Under the pieces are notes generated by a model. It was given only the letters and a program-made list of their open reading frames with translations, was not told the DNA's origin and ran no database searches. A DNA stretch of 64,000 nucleotides from NCBI RefSeq assembly GCF_028471945.1, contig NZ_CP110128.1:422501-486500 (forward strand), in the 5' to 3' direction. A program made the position numbers and the translations under genes. The stretch is from Pseudomonas sp. WJP1 (lineage in GTDB: Bacteria > Pseudomonadota > Gammaproteobacteria > Pseudomonadales > Pseudomonadaceae). Below, in pieces: positions 44,702-54,253 of this stretch (its first letter is position 1; each line of letters starts with the position of its first letter).

Positions 44702-47395
44702 TCAGGCGATCGGGCCGCGCGGGTAGCGTTTGAGCTTGTCGATCAGGTCCAGCCCCGGAATCGGTTGGTCGAACAGGTAGCCCTGGCCAACGTCGCAACG
44801 GTGGCGACGCAGGAAGGCCAGCTGCTCGGCGGTCTCGATGCCTTCGGCCACGACCTTGAGTTTCAGGTTGTGGGCCATGGCGATCACCGCCGAGGTGATT
44901 TCCATGTCGTCCTGGTTATCCGGGATTTCGTGAATGAAGCTTCGATCGATCTTGATGATATCGATGGGGAATTTTTTCAAGTAGCTGAGCGACGAGTAAC
45001 CGGTGCCGAAGTCGTCCATCGCCAGGGTCAGGCCCAGGCGCTTGAGTTGGTCGAGCTGCAGGTGAGTGTCTTCGGTGGCTTCCAGCAGCAGGCCTTCGGT
45101 CAGTTCCAGCTCCAGCAGGCGCGCCGGCAGCGCTTCCTCCTTGAGGATGTTGGCGATGGACGCTACCAGGTCCGGGTCGGAGAACTGCTTGGGCGACAGG
45201 TTGATTGCCACCTGCAGGTTGCCCAGGCCGGCGGCGGTCAGCGCTTTGCTCATGCGGCAGGCCTGGCGGGCGATCCATTTGCCGATCGGAATGATCAGGC
45301 CGGTTTCTTCCGCGACACTGATGAACTGGTCCGGGCGGATCATGCCTTTTTCCGGGTGGTTCCAGCGCAACAGCGCTTCCATGCCCAGCAAGCGCCCGCT
45401 GCGCAGGCAGAGCTTAGGTTGGTAGAACACGTCCAGTTCGTTCTGGGTCAGAGCGCGGCGCAGGTTGTTCTCGACGAACAGCTTGTAGCTGGCCTCGGCG
45501 TTCAGGGCTTCGGTGAAGACCTGCACCTGATGTTTGCCGTTGGCCTTGGCCTTGTGCAGGGCCAGCCCGGCGTTACGCATCAGGGTTTGGGGGTCGCGCC
45601 CATGCAAGGGGGCGCAGGCCAGGCCGACCGAGCCGGTCACGCTGATCAGCTGGTTGTCGACGAACATCGGTTTGTCGAGGGTCGCGAGTAACTGGTTGGC
45701 GACCTGCTGCCCGAGTTCAAGACCCGTGTTGTCCAGCAACACCGCGAACTCGTTGCTGGCAAACCGCGCCAGGCTGCCACCCAGGTTGAGGCTGTTGCGC
45801 AGGCGCCGGGCCAGGCTGATCAGCAGCTTGTCGCCGGTCTGGTGGCCAAGGCTGTCATTGATCCGCTTGAAGTTGTCGATGTCCACCAGCAACAGGCTGA
45901 TCGGCGCGTCGCTGTCGCGGGCGAAGCGTTCATCGAGGTTGCGGATGAAGGCCGGGCGGTTGCCGAGGTTGGTCAGGTTGTCGGTGTAGGCCAGGCGCTC
46001 GATGCGTTGCTGGGCGAGCTTGGTCTGCGTGATGTCTTCGTAGATGCCGATGTAATGGGTTAACTCGCGGTTGTCGCCATAGACCTTGGATATCGACAGT
46101 TGGCCCCAGTAGGGTTCGAGGTTTTTGCGACGACTCTTGAACTCGCCCTGCCAACTGTTGCTCTTGGCTAGCGCGGAGGGCGCGTCGAACAGCAGTTCAC
46201 TGAGGTTCTCCAGCGCCGGCAGTTGCGCCAGGCGCTGGCCGTGGACTTCTTCGGTGGTGTACTGGGTGATCGCCGTGAAGCTGGGGTTGACGTACTCCAC
46301 GATGCCATCGCAATTGACCAGCAAAAAGGCGTTGGCGCTTTGCTCCACCGCACGCTGGAACAGGTGCAGGGCGCTGGTGGCGGTGCGTCGATTGTGATTG
46401 CTGATGACCTGGGCGAACTGATCCGCCAGCTCGCCGGCGAAGGCGATTTCGTCCTGCTGCCAGGCACGGGTCGCCCCGGTTTGTTCCAGGCACAACACGC
46501 CGACCACCTGGCCGTCGACGCGAATACTGGCATCGAGCATCGCGTTGACATCGCGCGGGCGCAGGCTTTCGGCCATTTCCCGGGTGCGCGGGTCGCGCAT
46601 GGCGTTGTGGGCATCGATGGCGCGGCCGGTATGCAGGGCGTCGAGATAATCGGGGAACACGCTGACGTCGATCGGTGCCGGCAGCAGGTATTCCTGGGTT
46701 GAGCGGTGGTAGGCCGAGATGGGCGCCAGCGTCGAGCCTTCCAGGTGCCACAGGCTGGCGCAGTCGATCTGGTAAATCTCGCAGGCGCTGCGCGTGATCA
46801 GTTCGGCGGCTTCCTGCAGGGAATTGTTGCTGCTGTAGCGCTGGCGGGTCAGCAGCAGGATCAGGTCCTGCTGGGCACGCACCCGTTTCAGATGCTGCAG
46901 TTGTTCCTGCTGGGCGCGTTGATTGAGCTCCAGGGCGATTTGCAGGCGCGAGTTCTGGGTTTCGAGATCCAGCGCCGGCAGCAGTGGGTCATCCTCGAAC
47001 AGGCCGTCGACGACCAACAGGTAACCGCGTAGCAGGTGTCGATTGTGCTGTTTGTAGGCTTCGCCCAGTTCCAGCAGGCTCAGTGAGCCGGAGGCGGTGT
47101 GCAGGGTGTAGCGGATCAGATAATGGGGGCTCTCGCTCAACTGCGCCTGAATCGCATCATGCAGCTGATAGCGTGCTTGCGGTTCCATCAGGCTGGCGTA
47201 GGGCGAGCCGACCAGGGCGCACAGTTCCACGGCCGGCAGGCCGAACTGGCGCTCACAATTGGGGTCGAGAAACAGCAGGGCCCAGCTTGGTTCGTTCAGC
47301 CGTTCGAAACGCAGCATGCCGAGCCGCGAGGGCACAGGCAACTGCGTCACTACCTCGGCCACCATACGGCTGGCGGCATCGGGTTGGCTTTTCAT
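44702..47395 (-). CDS. dipA: Cyclic-di-GMP phosphodiesterase DipA (PAS-GAF-PAS-GGDEF-EAL)
   Basis: An 897-residue sensor/effector without membrane helices. A PAS-like domain is at about 23-130, a coiled coil at 150-185, GAF at 190-335 and a second PAS at 345-455. A GGDEF domain at 465-630 has the signature degenerated to ASNEF (546-550), so it should not make c-di-GMP. The EAL domain from 645 is intact: EALLRW (673-678), NLSPKQF, ELTEG, DDFGTGYSSLSYLKKFPID and KVVAEGIET. This layout, length and the position next to aceF/msrA match DipA of P. aeruginosa, a phosphodiesterase for biofilm dispersion. Confidence 0.9.
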   Translation of the reverse strand: MKSQPDAASRMVAEVVTQLPVPSRLGMLRFERLNEPSWALLFLDPNCERQFGLPAVELCALVGSPYASLMEPQARYQLHDAIQAQLSESPHYLIRYTLHTASGSLSLLELGEAYKQHNRHLLRGYLLVVDGLFEDDPLLPALDLETQNSRLQIALELNQRAQQEQLQHLKRVRAQQDLILLLTRQRYSSNNSLQEAAELITRSACEIYQIDCASLWHLEGSTLAPISAYHRSTQEYLLPAPIDVSVFPDYLDALHTGRAIDAHNAMRDPRTREMAESLRPRDVNAMLDASIRVDGQVVGVLCLEQTGATRAWQQDEIAFAGELADQFAQVISNHNRRTATSALHLFQRAVEQSANAFLLVNCDGIVEYVNPSFTAITQYTTEEVHGQRLAQLPALENLSELLFDAPSALAKSNSWQGEFKSRRKNLEPYWGQLSISKVYGDNRELTHYIGIYEDITQTKLAQQRIERLAYTDNLTNLGNRPAFIRNLDERFARDSDAPISLLLVDIDNFKRINDSLGHQTGDKLLISLARRLRNSLNLGGSLARFASNEFAVLLDNTGLELGQQVANQLLATLDKPMFVDNQLISVTGSVGLACAPLHGRDPQTLMRNAGLALHKAKANGKHQVQVFTEALNAEASYKLFVENNLRRALTQNELDVFYQPKLCLRSGRLLGMEALLRWNHPEKGMIRPDQFISVAEETGLIIPIGKWIARQACRMSKALTAAGLGNLQVAINLSPKQFSDPDLVASIANILKEEALPARLLELELTEGLLLEATEDTHLQLDQLKRLGLTLAMDDFGTGYSSLSYLKKFPIDIIKIDRSFIHEIPDNQDDMEITSAVIAMAHNLKLKVVAEGIETAEQLAFLRRHRCDVGQGYLFDQPIPGLDLIDKLKRYPRGPIA

Positions 47396-47576
47396 GGGGA
47401 GAACTCGCTTCGAATATGCTGATCGCGCCGGGCTCTCGCCCTCTTTACTGTTGCCTGCGGCAAGGTTGCATCATTGCGGCACTGACTGACAAGAGACATG
47501 AAGGCCAAGTGCTATAAGAATATGTCGGCAGCAGTGAAGATTTCTCCAATGACTGAAAAAAGTAATGCTGTTTTAC

Positions 47577-48995
47577 CTAACGTAAGCCCTCGCGCAACTT
47601 TATATTGATCGATTGCAGCAGGTTGCCCTCCCGATCGTGATAACGCACCTGAACCTGTTCGGAATCGACAATCAGGTGTGCGAAGTTGTCCTGGCTGATC
47701 ACCTCGCTCGTCAGTTCGTGTCGATAATCGCCAGCAGCCGTGCGGGCCAAGGGTTGATCGAGGATGAAGGTGGAGGCCTTGGCGTAGGGCAGCAGTCGGC
47801 TGTTGCACAGCGGCGACGAGACGATGGTGTGGATTTCGAAGTCCGGGTCTGCGCTGTGGGTCAAGCGGCTGGTCAGGGAGCCGTGGACATCGCCGGATAT
47901 GAAGAAAACGTTCCTGATGCCGTGGGAGCGAATGGTTTCCAGCAGCCGTAGTCGCTGTTCGGGGAAGCCTTGCCAGGCGTCATCGCCCTGGCGTTTGCTG
48001 TCGGGGTAGAACATGACGCTGGTGACCACGAATTTTACCCGGGCCGAACTGTTGATCAGCCATGTGCATAAGGCCTGCTCCTGCTCGATATCGAGGATGC
48101 GCCGGTCGCTGGCTGCAAGATTGCGTCGGGTCCGGCTGTCGGTAACGAACCACTCGATATCGCCGTCAGCGAACAGGTACCAGTATTTATCCAGCTTCCT
48201 GTCGACTTGCCCATCGTCGCAGAGTTCGTGTGCCGGGCCATGGCTGGCCTGGTACACCTCATAGGCGTTTGTCGCATTGGCATATAGAAAGTCATCGGAC
48301 TTGTTTCTGTTGGCCGGCCAATTGTCTTCGATCTCATGATCATCGAGGATCATGTAAGTTGGCAGGGCCGACATTAACTTTGCAATGTTTGGCTGGGAAA
48401 AGGCCACGCGATACTTGAGAAGAATATCCTTGAGTTCACGGTCCGGGGCGATGAGATTCAGATCATCGACGTAGATCTGGTCCCCAGTCATCAACATCGC
48501 GCTGACAGGCGGGTCGGCCTGCTCGGCCAGTGTTGCTATTGTCGCGAACATTCTGTCGCCCAGATGCGGTTCGGCGGCAATGCCTGCGGTGAGCCGTAGA
48601 TAGCGGCAAGAGCCCACGACGTAGGCTCTAGGCTTCCCGGTTTGGTTCGAGCGGGTACGCAGGCGATGGATCTTGCCCGGCCATTGCAAGGGCAATCCCT
48701 GCATTGCCGCGACCGAGCGCACAGGCTGCATCGCGCTGAACCAACCTGCCTGATACTCATGCACGGTGTCGGCAGCCAAGTCGTTTAGAGCCAGGACGGC
48801 GGACATGTCACGGGCTTTCTCGAGTTCAGCGAAAACGCCGTTTGACCAGTGTTCGTCACCCAGTCGCCGATAGCGAATGCCGGCGAATGCATGGGCCTCT
48901 TTAGTTGATTCTCCACGCAAAAAAATACGTGCATGGTTAGTTGTGGTGTGGCCAATAATTGGCCCGACAGTTGGTTTGAACATATTCGAATCCAT
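47577..48995 (-). CDS. PhoD-like metallophosphoesterase without signal peptide
   Basis: A 472-residue protein of the PhoD-like phosphatase fold. The N-terminal fibronectin-like part (VGPIIGHTTTNHARIFLRGE) leads to the metal-binding core: YVVGSCRY, MLMTGDQIYVDDLNL, MILDDHEIEDNWP and VFFISGDVHGSLTSRL. The fold hydrolyses phosphodiesters using two metals. Classical PhoD is Tat-exported, but here no signal peptide precedes the N-domain, so it is probably cytoplasmic. ATG 48995 is taken; ATG 48983 is nearly as good, with a GGA seven bases before it, and TTG 49010 is unlikely. It separates aceF from dipA, which I recall as adjacent in PAO1, so it is an accessory insertion. Confidence 0.8.
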   Translation of the reverse strand: MDSNMFKPTVGPIIGHTTTNHARIFLRGESTKEAHAFAGIRYRRLGDEHWSNGVFAELEKARDMSAVLALNDLAADTVHEYQAGWFSAMQPVRSVAAMQGLPLQWPGKIHRLRTRSNQTGKPRAYVVGSCRYLRLTAGIAAEPHLGDRMFATIATLAEQADPPVSAMLMTGDQIYVDDLNLIAPDRELKDILLKYRVAFSQPNIAKLMSALPTYMILDDHEIEDNWPANRNKSDDFLYANATNAYEVYQASHGPAHELCDDGQVDRKLDKYWYLFADGDIEWFVTDSRTRRNLAASDRRILDIEQEQALCTWLINSSARVKFVVTSVMFYPDSKRQGDDAWQGFPEQRLRLLETIRSHGIRNVFFISGDVHGSLTSRLTHSADPDFEIHTIVSSPLCNSRLLPYAKASTFILDQPLARTAAGDYRHELTSEVISQDNFAHLIVDSEQVQVRYHDREGNLLQSINIKLREGLR

Positions 48996-49141
48996 TCGGT
49001 TTTTAATCAATCGGCTTTAAATGGCCTTGCAGCCAAGGCTAGTTATTTGGCCTTGAAAAATATCGGGCTGAAATGGATTCGACTTGTGGGGGATATCAGC
49101 CACAAATGTAGGAAGGTATCTATTGAGGTAAAAACGGTGGG

Positions 49142-49170
49142 CAAAAAAAAGCCCCGCCAAATTGGCGGGG
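49142..49170 (-). terminator. Intrinsic terminator of the aceEF operon
   Basis: On the minus strand CCCCGCCAATTTGGCGGGG is followed by eight T residues (plus-strand A-run at 49143-49150). It is a textbook terminator about 73 bases after the aceF stop. A second GC hairpin (GGCCCTCC-CGCGAA-GGAGGGCC, 49213-49234) lies between the stop codon and this one. Confidence 0.9.
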
Positions 49171-49242
49171 TTGAGGTACGAGCGTGGCGCTCGGAAAACG
49201 TGAAACGCGACAGGCCCTCCCGCGAAGGAGGGCCGGCCGGTG

Positions 49243-51213
49243 TTACAGCAGGATGGTGCGGATGTCCGCCAGCAGGTCGCTCAGACGCTTGGTGAAGCGT
49301 GCAGCAGCGGCGCCGTTGATCACACGGTGATCGTAGGACAGCGACAGTGGCAGCATCAGTTTCGGCTGGAAGGCTTTACCGTCCCAGACTGGCTGGATGG
49401 TTGCCTTGGAAACACCGAGGATCGCCACTTCCGGCGCGTTGACGATCGGCGTGAAGCCGGTGCCGCCAATGTGGCCGAGGCTGGAAATGGTGAAGCAGGC
49501 GCCTTGCATCTCGTCCGACGAGAGCTTCTTGGTCCGGGCTTTTTCAGCCAGGGAAGCGGCCTCGGCGGCCAGTTGCAGCAGGCTCTTCTGGTCGACGTTC
49601 TTGATGACCGGTACCAGCAGGCCATCCGGGGTGTCGACGGCGAAGCCGATGTTCACGTATTTCTTGCGGATGATCGCTTTGCCGCTTGGCGCCAGCGAGC
49701 TGTTGAAGTCTGGCAGTTCCTTGAGCAGGTGCGCACAGGACTTGAGCAGCAACGGCAGGATGGTCAGCTTGACGCCGGCCTTCTCTGCGACGGCTTTCTG
49801 CGCGTTACGGAACGCTTCCAGCTCGGTGATATCCGCCGAGTCGAATTGCGTCACGTGCGGCACGTTCAGCCAGCTGCGGTGCAGGTTGGCGGCGCCGACC
49901 TGCATCAGGCGGGTCATCGGCACTTCTTCGATTTCGCCGAAGCGGCTGAAGTCCACGACCGGAATCGGCGGGATGCCCGCGCCACCGGTTGCGCCAGCAG
50001 CAGCGGCCGGTGCTTCCTTGGCCTTCTGCATCATGGCCTTGACGTAAACCTGCACGTCTTCCTTCAGGATGCGACCGTGCGGACCGCTGGCGCCTACCGC
50101 GCTCAGCTCGACGCCGAACTCACGGGCCAGTTGGCGTACGGCCGGGCCTGCGTGAACCTTGGCGCCAGGCTTGGCCGGAGCAGCAACCGGAGCGGCAGCT
50201 GCAGGTGCGGCGGCAGCAGGAGCAGCAGCGGCTGGCGCAGGAGCGCTCGCAGCAGCGGCAGTCGGTGCCGGGGCAGCAGCAGGTGCCGCGCCTTTGACTT
50301 TCAGCTTGAGGATCAGATCGCCAGTACCGACTTCGTCGTCCAGCTTGATGGAAACGCTTTCCACCACGCCAGCGGCAGGCGATGGGATTTCCATGCTCGC
50401 CTTGTCGGATTCCAGGGTGATCAGCGACTGGTCGGCTTCAACGCTGTCGCCGGCCTTGACCAGGACTTCGATGATCTTGGCCTTGCCCGCCGAGCCGATG
50501 TCCGGAACGTGGATGTCCTGAACGCTGTCGGCAACCGGAGCAGCAGGAGCAGCTGCCGGAGCAGGTGCAGCAGCTGGTGCAGGCGCTGCAGCCTGGGCTG
50601 GGGCGGCAGCCGGTGCCGCAGCACCTGCCACTTCCAGGTCCAGGATCAGGTCGCCAGTGCCGACTTCGTCGTTGAGCTTGACGCTGATGGCCTTGACCAC
50701 GCCAGCGGCAGGCGAAGGGATCTCCATGCTCGCCTTGTCGGATTCCAGGGTGATCAGCGACTGATCAGCCTCGACGGTGTCGCCGACCTTGACCTGGATC
50801 TCGATGATCTGGGCCTTGCCCGACGAGCCGATGTCCGGCACGTGCACTTGCTGAACCGAAGCGGCAGCCGGAGCTGCTGCAGGCGCGGCGGGTGCAGGAG
50901 CGGCAGCTGGTGCAGCCTCTGCTTTTGCAGCTGGCGCAGCGGCAGCCGCAGGCGACGATGTAGAAGCTGGGGCAGCGGCACCTTCGACTTCCAGCTCCAG
51001 CAGTTCGTCGCCTTCTTTCAGGCGATCGCCCAGCTTCACTTTCAGGCTCTTGATGATACCGGCCTTCGGCGCAGGCACTTCCATGCTCGCCTTGTCCGAC
51101 TCAAGTGTCAGGATGCTCTGGTCGGCTTCGATACGGTCGCCGACCTTCACAAACAGTTCAATTACTTCACCTTCACCGCTGCCGATGTCAGGTACGCGAA
51201 TGAGTTCGCTCAC
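49243..51213 (-). CDS. aceF: Pyruvate dehydrogenase E2, dihydrolipoamide acetyltransferase, three lipoyl domains
   Basis: A 656-residue E2 core subunit. Three tandem lipoyl domains carry the lysines to be lipoylated in ESDKASME at Lys41, Lys160 and Lys271, joined by long Ala/Pro-rich flexible linkers. The E1/E3-binding domain follows (HAGPAVRQLAREFGVELSAV). The acetyltransferase catalytic domain ends with LSLSYDHRVINGAAAARF containing the catalytic histidine. The second and third lipoyl domains are nearly identical in sequence, and the first is more diverged. It is 11 bases downstream of aceE and shares its promoter. Confidence 0.96.
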   Translation of the reverse strand: MSELIRVPDIGSGEGEVIELFVKVGDRIEADQSILTLESDKASMEVPAPKAGIIKSLKVKLGDRLKEGDELLELEVEGAAAPASTSSPAAAAAPAAKAEAAPAAAPAPAAPAAAPAAASVQQVHVPDIGSSGKAQIIEIQVKVGDTVEADQSLITLESDKASMEIPSPAAGVVKAISVKLNDEVGTGDLILDLEVAGAAAPAAAPAQAAAPAPAAAPAPAAAPAAPVADSVQDIHVPDIGSAGKAKIIEVLVKAGDSVEADQSLITLESDKASMEIPSPAAGVVESVSIKLDDEVGTGDLILKLKVKGAAPAAAPAPTAAAASAPAPAAAAPAAAAPAAAAPVAAPAKPGAKVHAGPAVRQLAREFGVELSAVGASGPHGRILKEDVQVYVKAMMQKAKEAPAAAAGATGGAGIPPIPVVDFSRFGEIEEVPMTRLMQVGAANLHRSWLNVPHVTQFDSADITELEAFRNAQKAVAEKAGVKLTILPLLLKSCAHLLKELPDFNSSLAPSGKAIIRKKYVNIGFAVDTPDGLLVPVIKNVDQKSLLQLAAEAASLAEKARTKKLSSDEMQGACFTISSLGHIGGTGFTPIVNAPEVAILGVSKATIQPVWDGKAFQPKLMLPLSLSYDHRVINGAAAARFTKRLSDLLADIRTILL

Positions 51214-51224
51214 AGAATCTCTCC

Positions 51225-53870
51225 TCAGCAGTCCAGTGGGTTGCGTTTTTCCGGGTCGATCCCGAACTTGGCGATGGCTTCAGCCACCACTTTAGGTTCG
51301 ATATCGCCACGGTCAGCCAGTGCTTCAAGGGCTGCCAACACCACGAAATGACGGTCGACTTCGAAGAAATGACGCAGTTTCTTGCGGCTGTCGCTGCGGC
51401 CGAAACCGTCGGTGCCCAGGACTTTGAATTCCTTGGACGGTACCCACTGACGGATCTGCTCGGCGAACAGTTTCATGTAGTCGGTAGAGGCAATCACCGG
51501 ACCTTGACGGCCGTTCAGGCACTCTTCCACATAGCTCAGCTTAGGCTTCTGGCCAGGGTGCAGACGGTTGGTGCGCTCAACGGCCAGGCCGTCGCGACGC
51601 AGTTCGTTGAAGCTGGTCACGCTCCACACGTCGGCGCCGACGTTGAACTGTTCACGCAGGATCTTCGCGGCTTCACGGACTTCACGCAGGATGGTGCCGG
51701 AGCCCATCAGCTGAACGTGGTGCGCCGCTTCGCGGTTGTCTTCCTCGAGCAGGTACATGCCTTTCTTGATGCCTTCTTCGGCACCGGCCGGCATGGCTGG
51801 CTGCTGGTAGGACTCGTTCATCACGGTGATGTAGTAGAAGACGTCCTGTTGCTCTTCGGTCATCTTCTTCATGCCGTCCTGGATGATCACCGCCAGCTCG
51901 TAGCCGTAGGTTGGATCATAGGTGCGGCAGTTCGGGATGGTCGAAGCCAGCAGGTGGCTATGACCGTCTTCGTGTTGCAGGCCTTCACCGTTGAGGGTGG
52001 TACGGCCGGCGGTGCCGCCGATCAGGAAGCCACGGGTACGGCTGTCGCCAGCGGCCCACGCGAGGTCGCCGATACGCTGGAAGCCGAACATCGAGTAGAA
52101 GATGTAGAACGGCAGCATTGGCTGGTTGTGGCTGGAGTACGAAGTACCGGCAGCGATGAAGGAGCTCATGGCGCCCGCTTCGTTGATGCCTTCTTCGAGG
52201 ATCTGGCCCTTCTGGTCTTCCTTGTAGAACATCACCTGGTCTTTATCGACTGGCTCGTAGAGCTGGCCGACGGAGGAGTAGATGCCCAACTGACGGAACA
52301 TGCCTTCCATACCGAAGGTACGGGCTTCGTCCGGGATGATCGGCACGATGCGCGGGCCGATTTCCTTGTCCTTGACCAGTTGCGCGAGGATCCGCACGAA
52401 GGCCATGGTGGTGGAGATTTCACGGTCGCCCGAGCCGTCGAGGATCGCCTTGAGGGTGTCCAGTGGCGGGGTCGGGATGTTGAAGCTTTGAGCGCGACGC
52501 TGTGGTACGAAACCGCCCAGGGCATTGCGACGCTCGGCCAGGTAACGGGCTTCGGCGCTGCCTGCTTCCGGTTTGAAGAACGGCAGGTTTTCCAGCTCTT
52601 CGTCCTTGACCGGGATGTCGAAACGATCGCGGAACAACTTCAGGCTGTCGACGTCGACTTTCTTGGTGTTGTGCGCAGTGTTCTTCGCTTCGCCGGCACC
52701 GGTGCCATAACCCTTGATGGTCTTGGCCAGGATGACGGTTGGTTGTTCTTTGTGGTTGACCGCTTCGTGGTACGCCGCGTAGACCTTGTACGGGTCGTGG
52801 CCGCCACGGTTGAGTTTCCAGATCTCGTCGTCGGACAGGTCTTCGACCATCGCCTTGAGTTCAGGCGTGTTGAAGAAGTGTTCACGCACGAACGCGCCGT
52901 CTTTGGCTTTGTAGTTCTGGTACTCGCCGTCGATGACTTCGTCCATGCGACGTTGCAGGATGCCGTCGACGTCCTTGGCCAGCAGTGGGTCCCAGAAACG
53001 GCCCCAGATGACTTTGGTCACGTTCCATTGAGCACCGCGGAACACGCCTTCGAGTTCCTGGATGATCTTGCCGTTGCCGCGAACCGGGCCGTCGAGGCGC
53101 TGCAGGTTGCAGTTGATGACGAAGATCAGGTTGTCCAGTTTCTCGCGGCCGGCCAGGGAGATGGCGCCCAGGGATTCCGGCTCGTCGCACTCGCCGTCGC
53201 CCAGGAAGCACCAGACTTTCTGTTTGCCTGGCTGGATGAAGCCGCGGTGTTCCAGGTACTTCATGAAGCGTGCCTGGTAGATCGCCTGGATCGGGCCCAG
53301 ACCCATGGATACGGTCGGGAACTGCCAGAAGTCAGGCATCAGCCAAGGGTGAGGGTAGGACGACAGGCCCTGACCGTCGACTTCCTGGCGGAAGTTGTTC
53401 ATCTGGTCTTCGGTGATGCGGCCTTCCATGAATGCACGGGCGTAGACGCCTGGCGAGGTGTGGCCCTGGAAGTAGATCAGGTCGCCGCCGTGTTCGTCGG
53501 TCGGGGCCTGGAAGAAGTAGTTGAAGCCGATGTCATACAGGGTCGCACTGGAAGCGAAGCTGGAGATGTGACCGCCGAGGTCAGAATCTTTCAGGTTCGT
53601 ACGCATTACCATGGCCATCGCGTTCCAGCGCACCAGCGAGCGAATGCGGCGTTCCATGAACAGGTCGCCAGGCATGCGTGCTTCGTGGGTTACCGGGATG
53701 GTGTTGCGGTAAGGCGTGGTGATGGCGTAAGGCAACTGCGAACCGCTGCGGGTCGCGAGTTCACCCATACGGGTCATCAGATAGTGAGCACGGTCTTCGC
53801 CTTCTTTGTCGAGAACCGATTCCAGGGCGTCCAGCCATTCCTGGGTTTCGACGGGATCGAGGTCTTGCAT
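51225..53870 (-). CDS. aceE: Pyruvate dehydrogenase E1 component (homodimeric)
   Basis: An 881-residue homodimeric E1 enzyme. The thiamine diphosphate site GDGECDEPESLGAISLAGREKLDNLIFVINCN spans the family GDG...N motif. The N-terminus LDPVETQEWLDALESVL is the E2-binding arm. It decarboxylates pyruvate and transfers the acetyl group to E2 lipoyl domains. Length matches the family. It is first in the aceE-aceF operon; the 383-base upstream gap carries two matched HexR-like palindromes, suggesting control by sugar-acid intermediates. Confidence 0.97.
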   Translation of the reverse strand: MQDLDPVETQEWLDALESVLDKEGEDRAHYLMTRMGELATRSGSQLPYAITTPYRNTIPVTHEARMPGDLFMERRIRSLVRWNAMAMVMRTNLKDSDLGGHISSFASSATLYDIGFNYFFQAPTDEHGGDLIYFQGHTSPGVYARAFMEGRITEDQMNNFRQEVDGQGLSSYPHPWLMPDFWQFPTVSMGLGPIQAIYQARFMKYLEHRGFIQPGKQKVWCFLGDGECDEPESLGAISLAGREKLDNLIFVINCNLQRLDGPVRGNGKIIQELEGVFRGAQWNVTKVIWGRFWDPLLAKDVDGILQRRMDEVIDGEYQNYKAKDGAFVREHFFNTPELKAMVEDLSDDEIWKLNRGGHDPYKVYAAYHEAVNHKEQPTVILAKTIKGYGTGAGEAKNTAHNTKKVDVDSLKLFRDRFDIPVKDEELENLPFFKPEAGSAEARYLAERRNALGGFVPQRRAQSFNIPTPPLDTLKAILDGSGDREISTTMAFVRILAQLVKDKEIGPRIVPIIPDEARTFGMEGMFRQLGIYSSVGQLYEPVDKDQVMFYKEDQKGQILEEGINEAGAMSSFIAAGTSYSSHNQPMLPFYIFYSMFGFQRIGDLAWAAGDSRTRGFLIGGTAGRTTLNGEGLQHEDGHSHLLASTIPNCRTYDPTYGYELAVIIQDGMKKMTEEQQDVFYYITVMNESYQQPAMPAGAEEGIKKGMYLLEEDNREAAHHVQLMGSGTILREVREAAKILREQFNVGADVWSVTSFNELRRDGLAVERTNRLHPGQKPKLSYVEECLNGRQGPVIASTDYMKLFAEQIRQWVPSKEFKVLGTDGFGRSDSRKKLRHFFEVDRHFVVLAALEALADRGDIEPKVVAEAIAKFGIDPEKRNPLDC

Positions 53871-53980
53871 GGCTTGCTCCAGGGCGGAAAGGCTACCAGA
53901 ATCGGTTGCCTGAGTTAGCGACTGGCCTTGTGGGCAGACGTTATGAATTCTTGGATTGCCGATAGGTTGTTCCGGCGGTG

Positions 53981-54047
53981 TGTAGTTTTACTACAAATCA
54001 TCCGGCATTTCAGCCTTGCTAATGTATATACGAGTAGTAAAACTACA
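53981..54047. promoter_or_regulatory. Paired HexR-like operators in the aceE upstream region
   Basis: TGTAGTTTTACTACA (53981-53995) is a palindrome with a three-base centre; AGTAGTAAAACTACA (54033-54047) is its reverse complement with one terminal mismatch. Their centres are 52 bases apart, about five helical turns, suiting cooperative binding. The pattern fits the proteobacterial HexR consensus as I recall it (TGTARTWWWAYTACA). The rest of the 53871-54253 gap is AT-rich, must also hold the glnE promoter, and has no convincing gene. Confidence 0.65.
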
Positions 54048-54253
54048 GATGAGCGGCTTGTGGCCCCCGGCTGCGTTGTGAGAATAATCGTTAAGGTTGG
54101 TCTTTTACCAACCGAAAAAGGTGAAAGCTTGATGTTGGCTGCCAATAAAAAAGAATTTTCAGCTATTTCTAACTTTTGTTCGACACTCCTTCAGGTAGTG
54201 GGTTTGCGAGATTCACTACATGCAGCCCGTTACACGCCGATCAAGGATAGACC

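Noticed and set aside
51348..53918. An 856-residue plus-strand frame opposite aceE, and a 703-residue one opposite aceF
   Set aside because: Both are antisense to clear enzymes with catalytic motifs, lack recognisable domains, and have no ribosome site.
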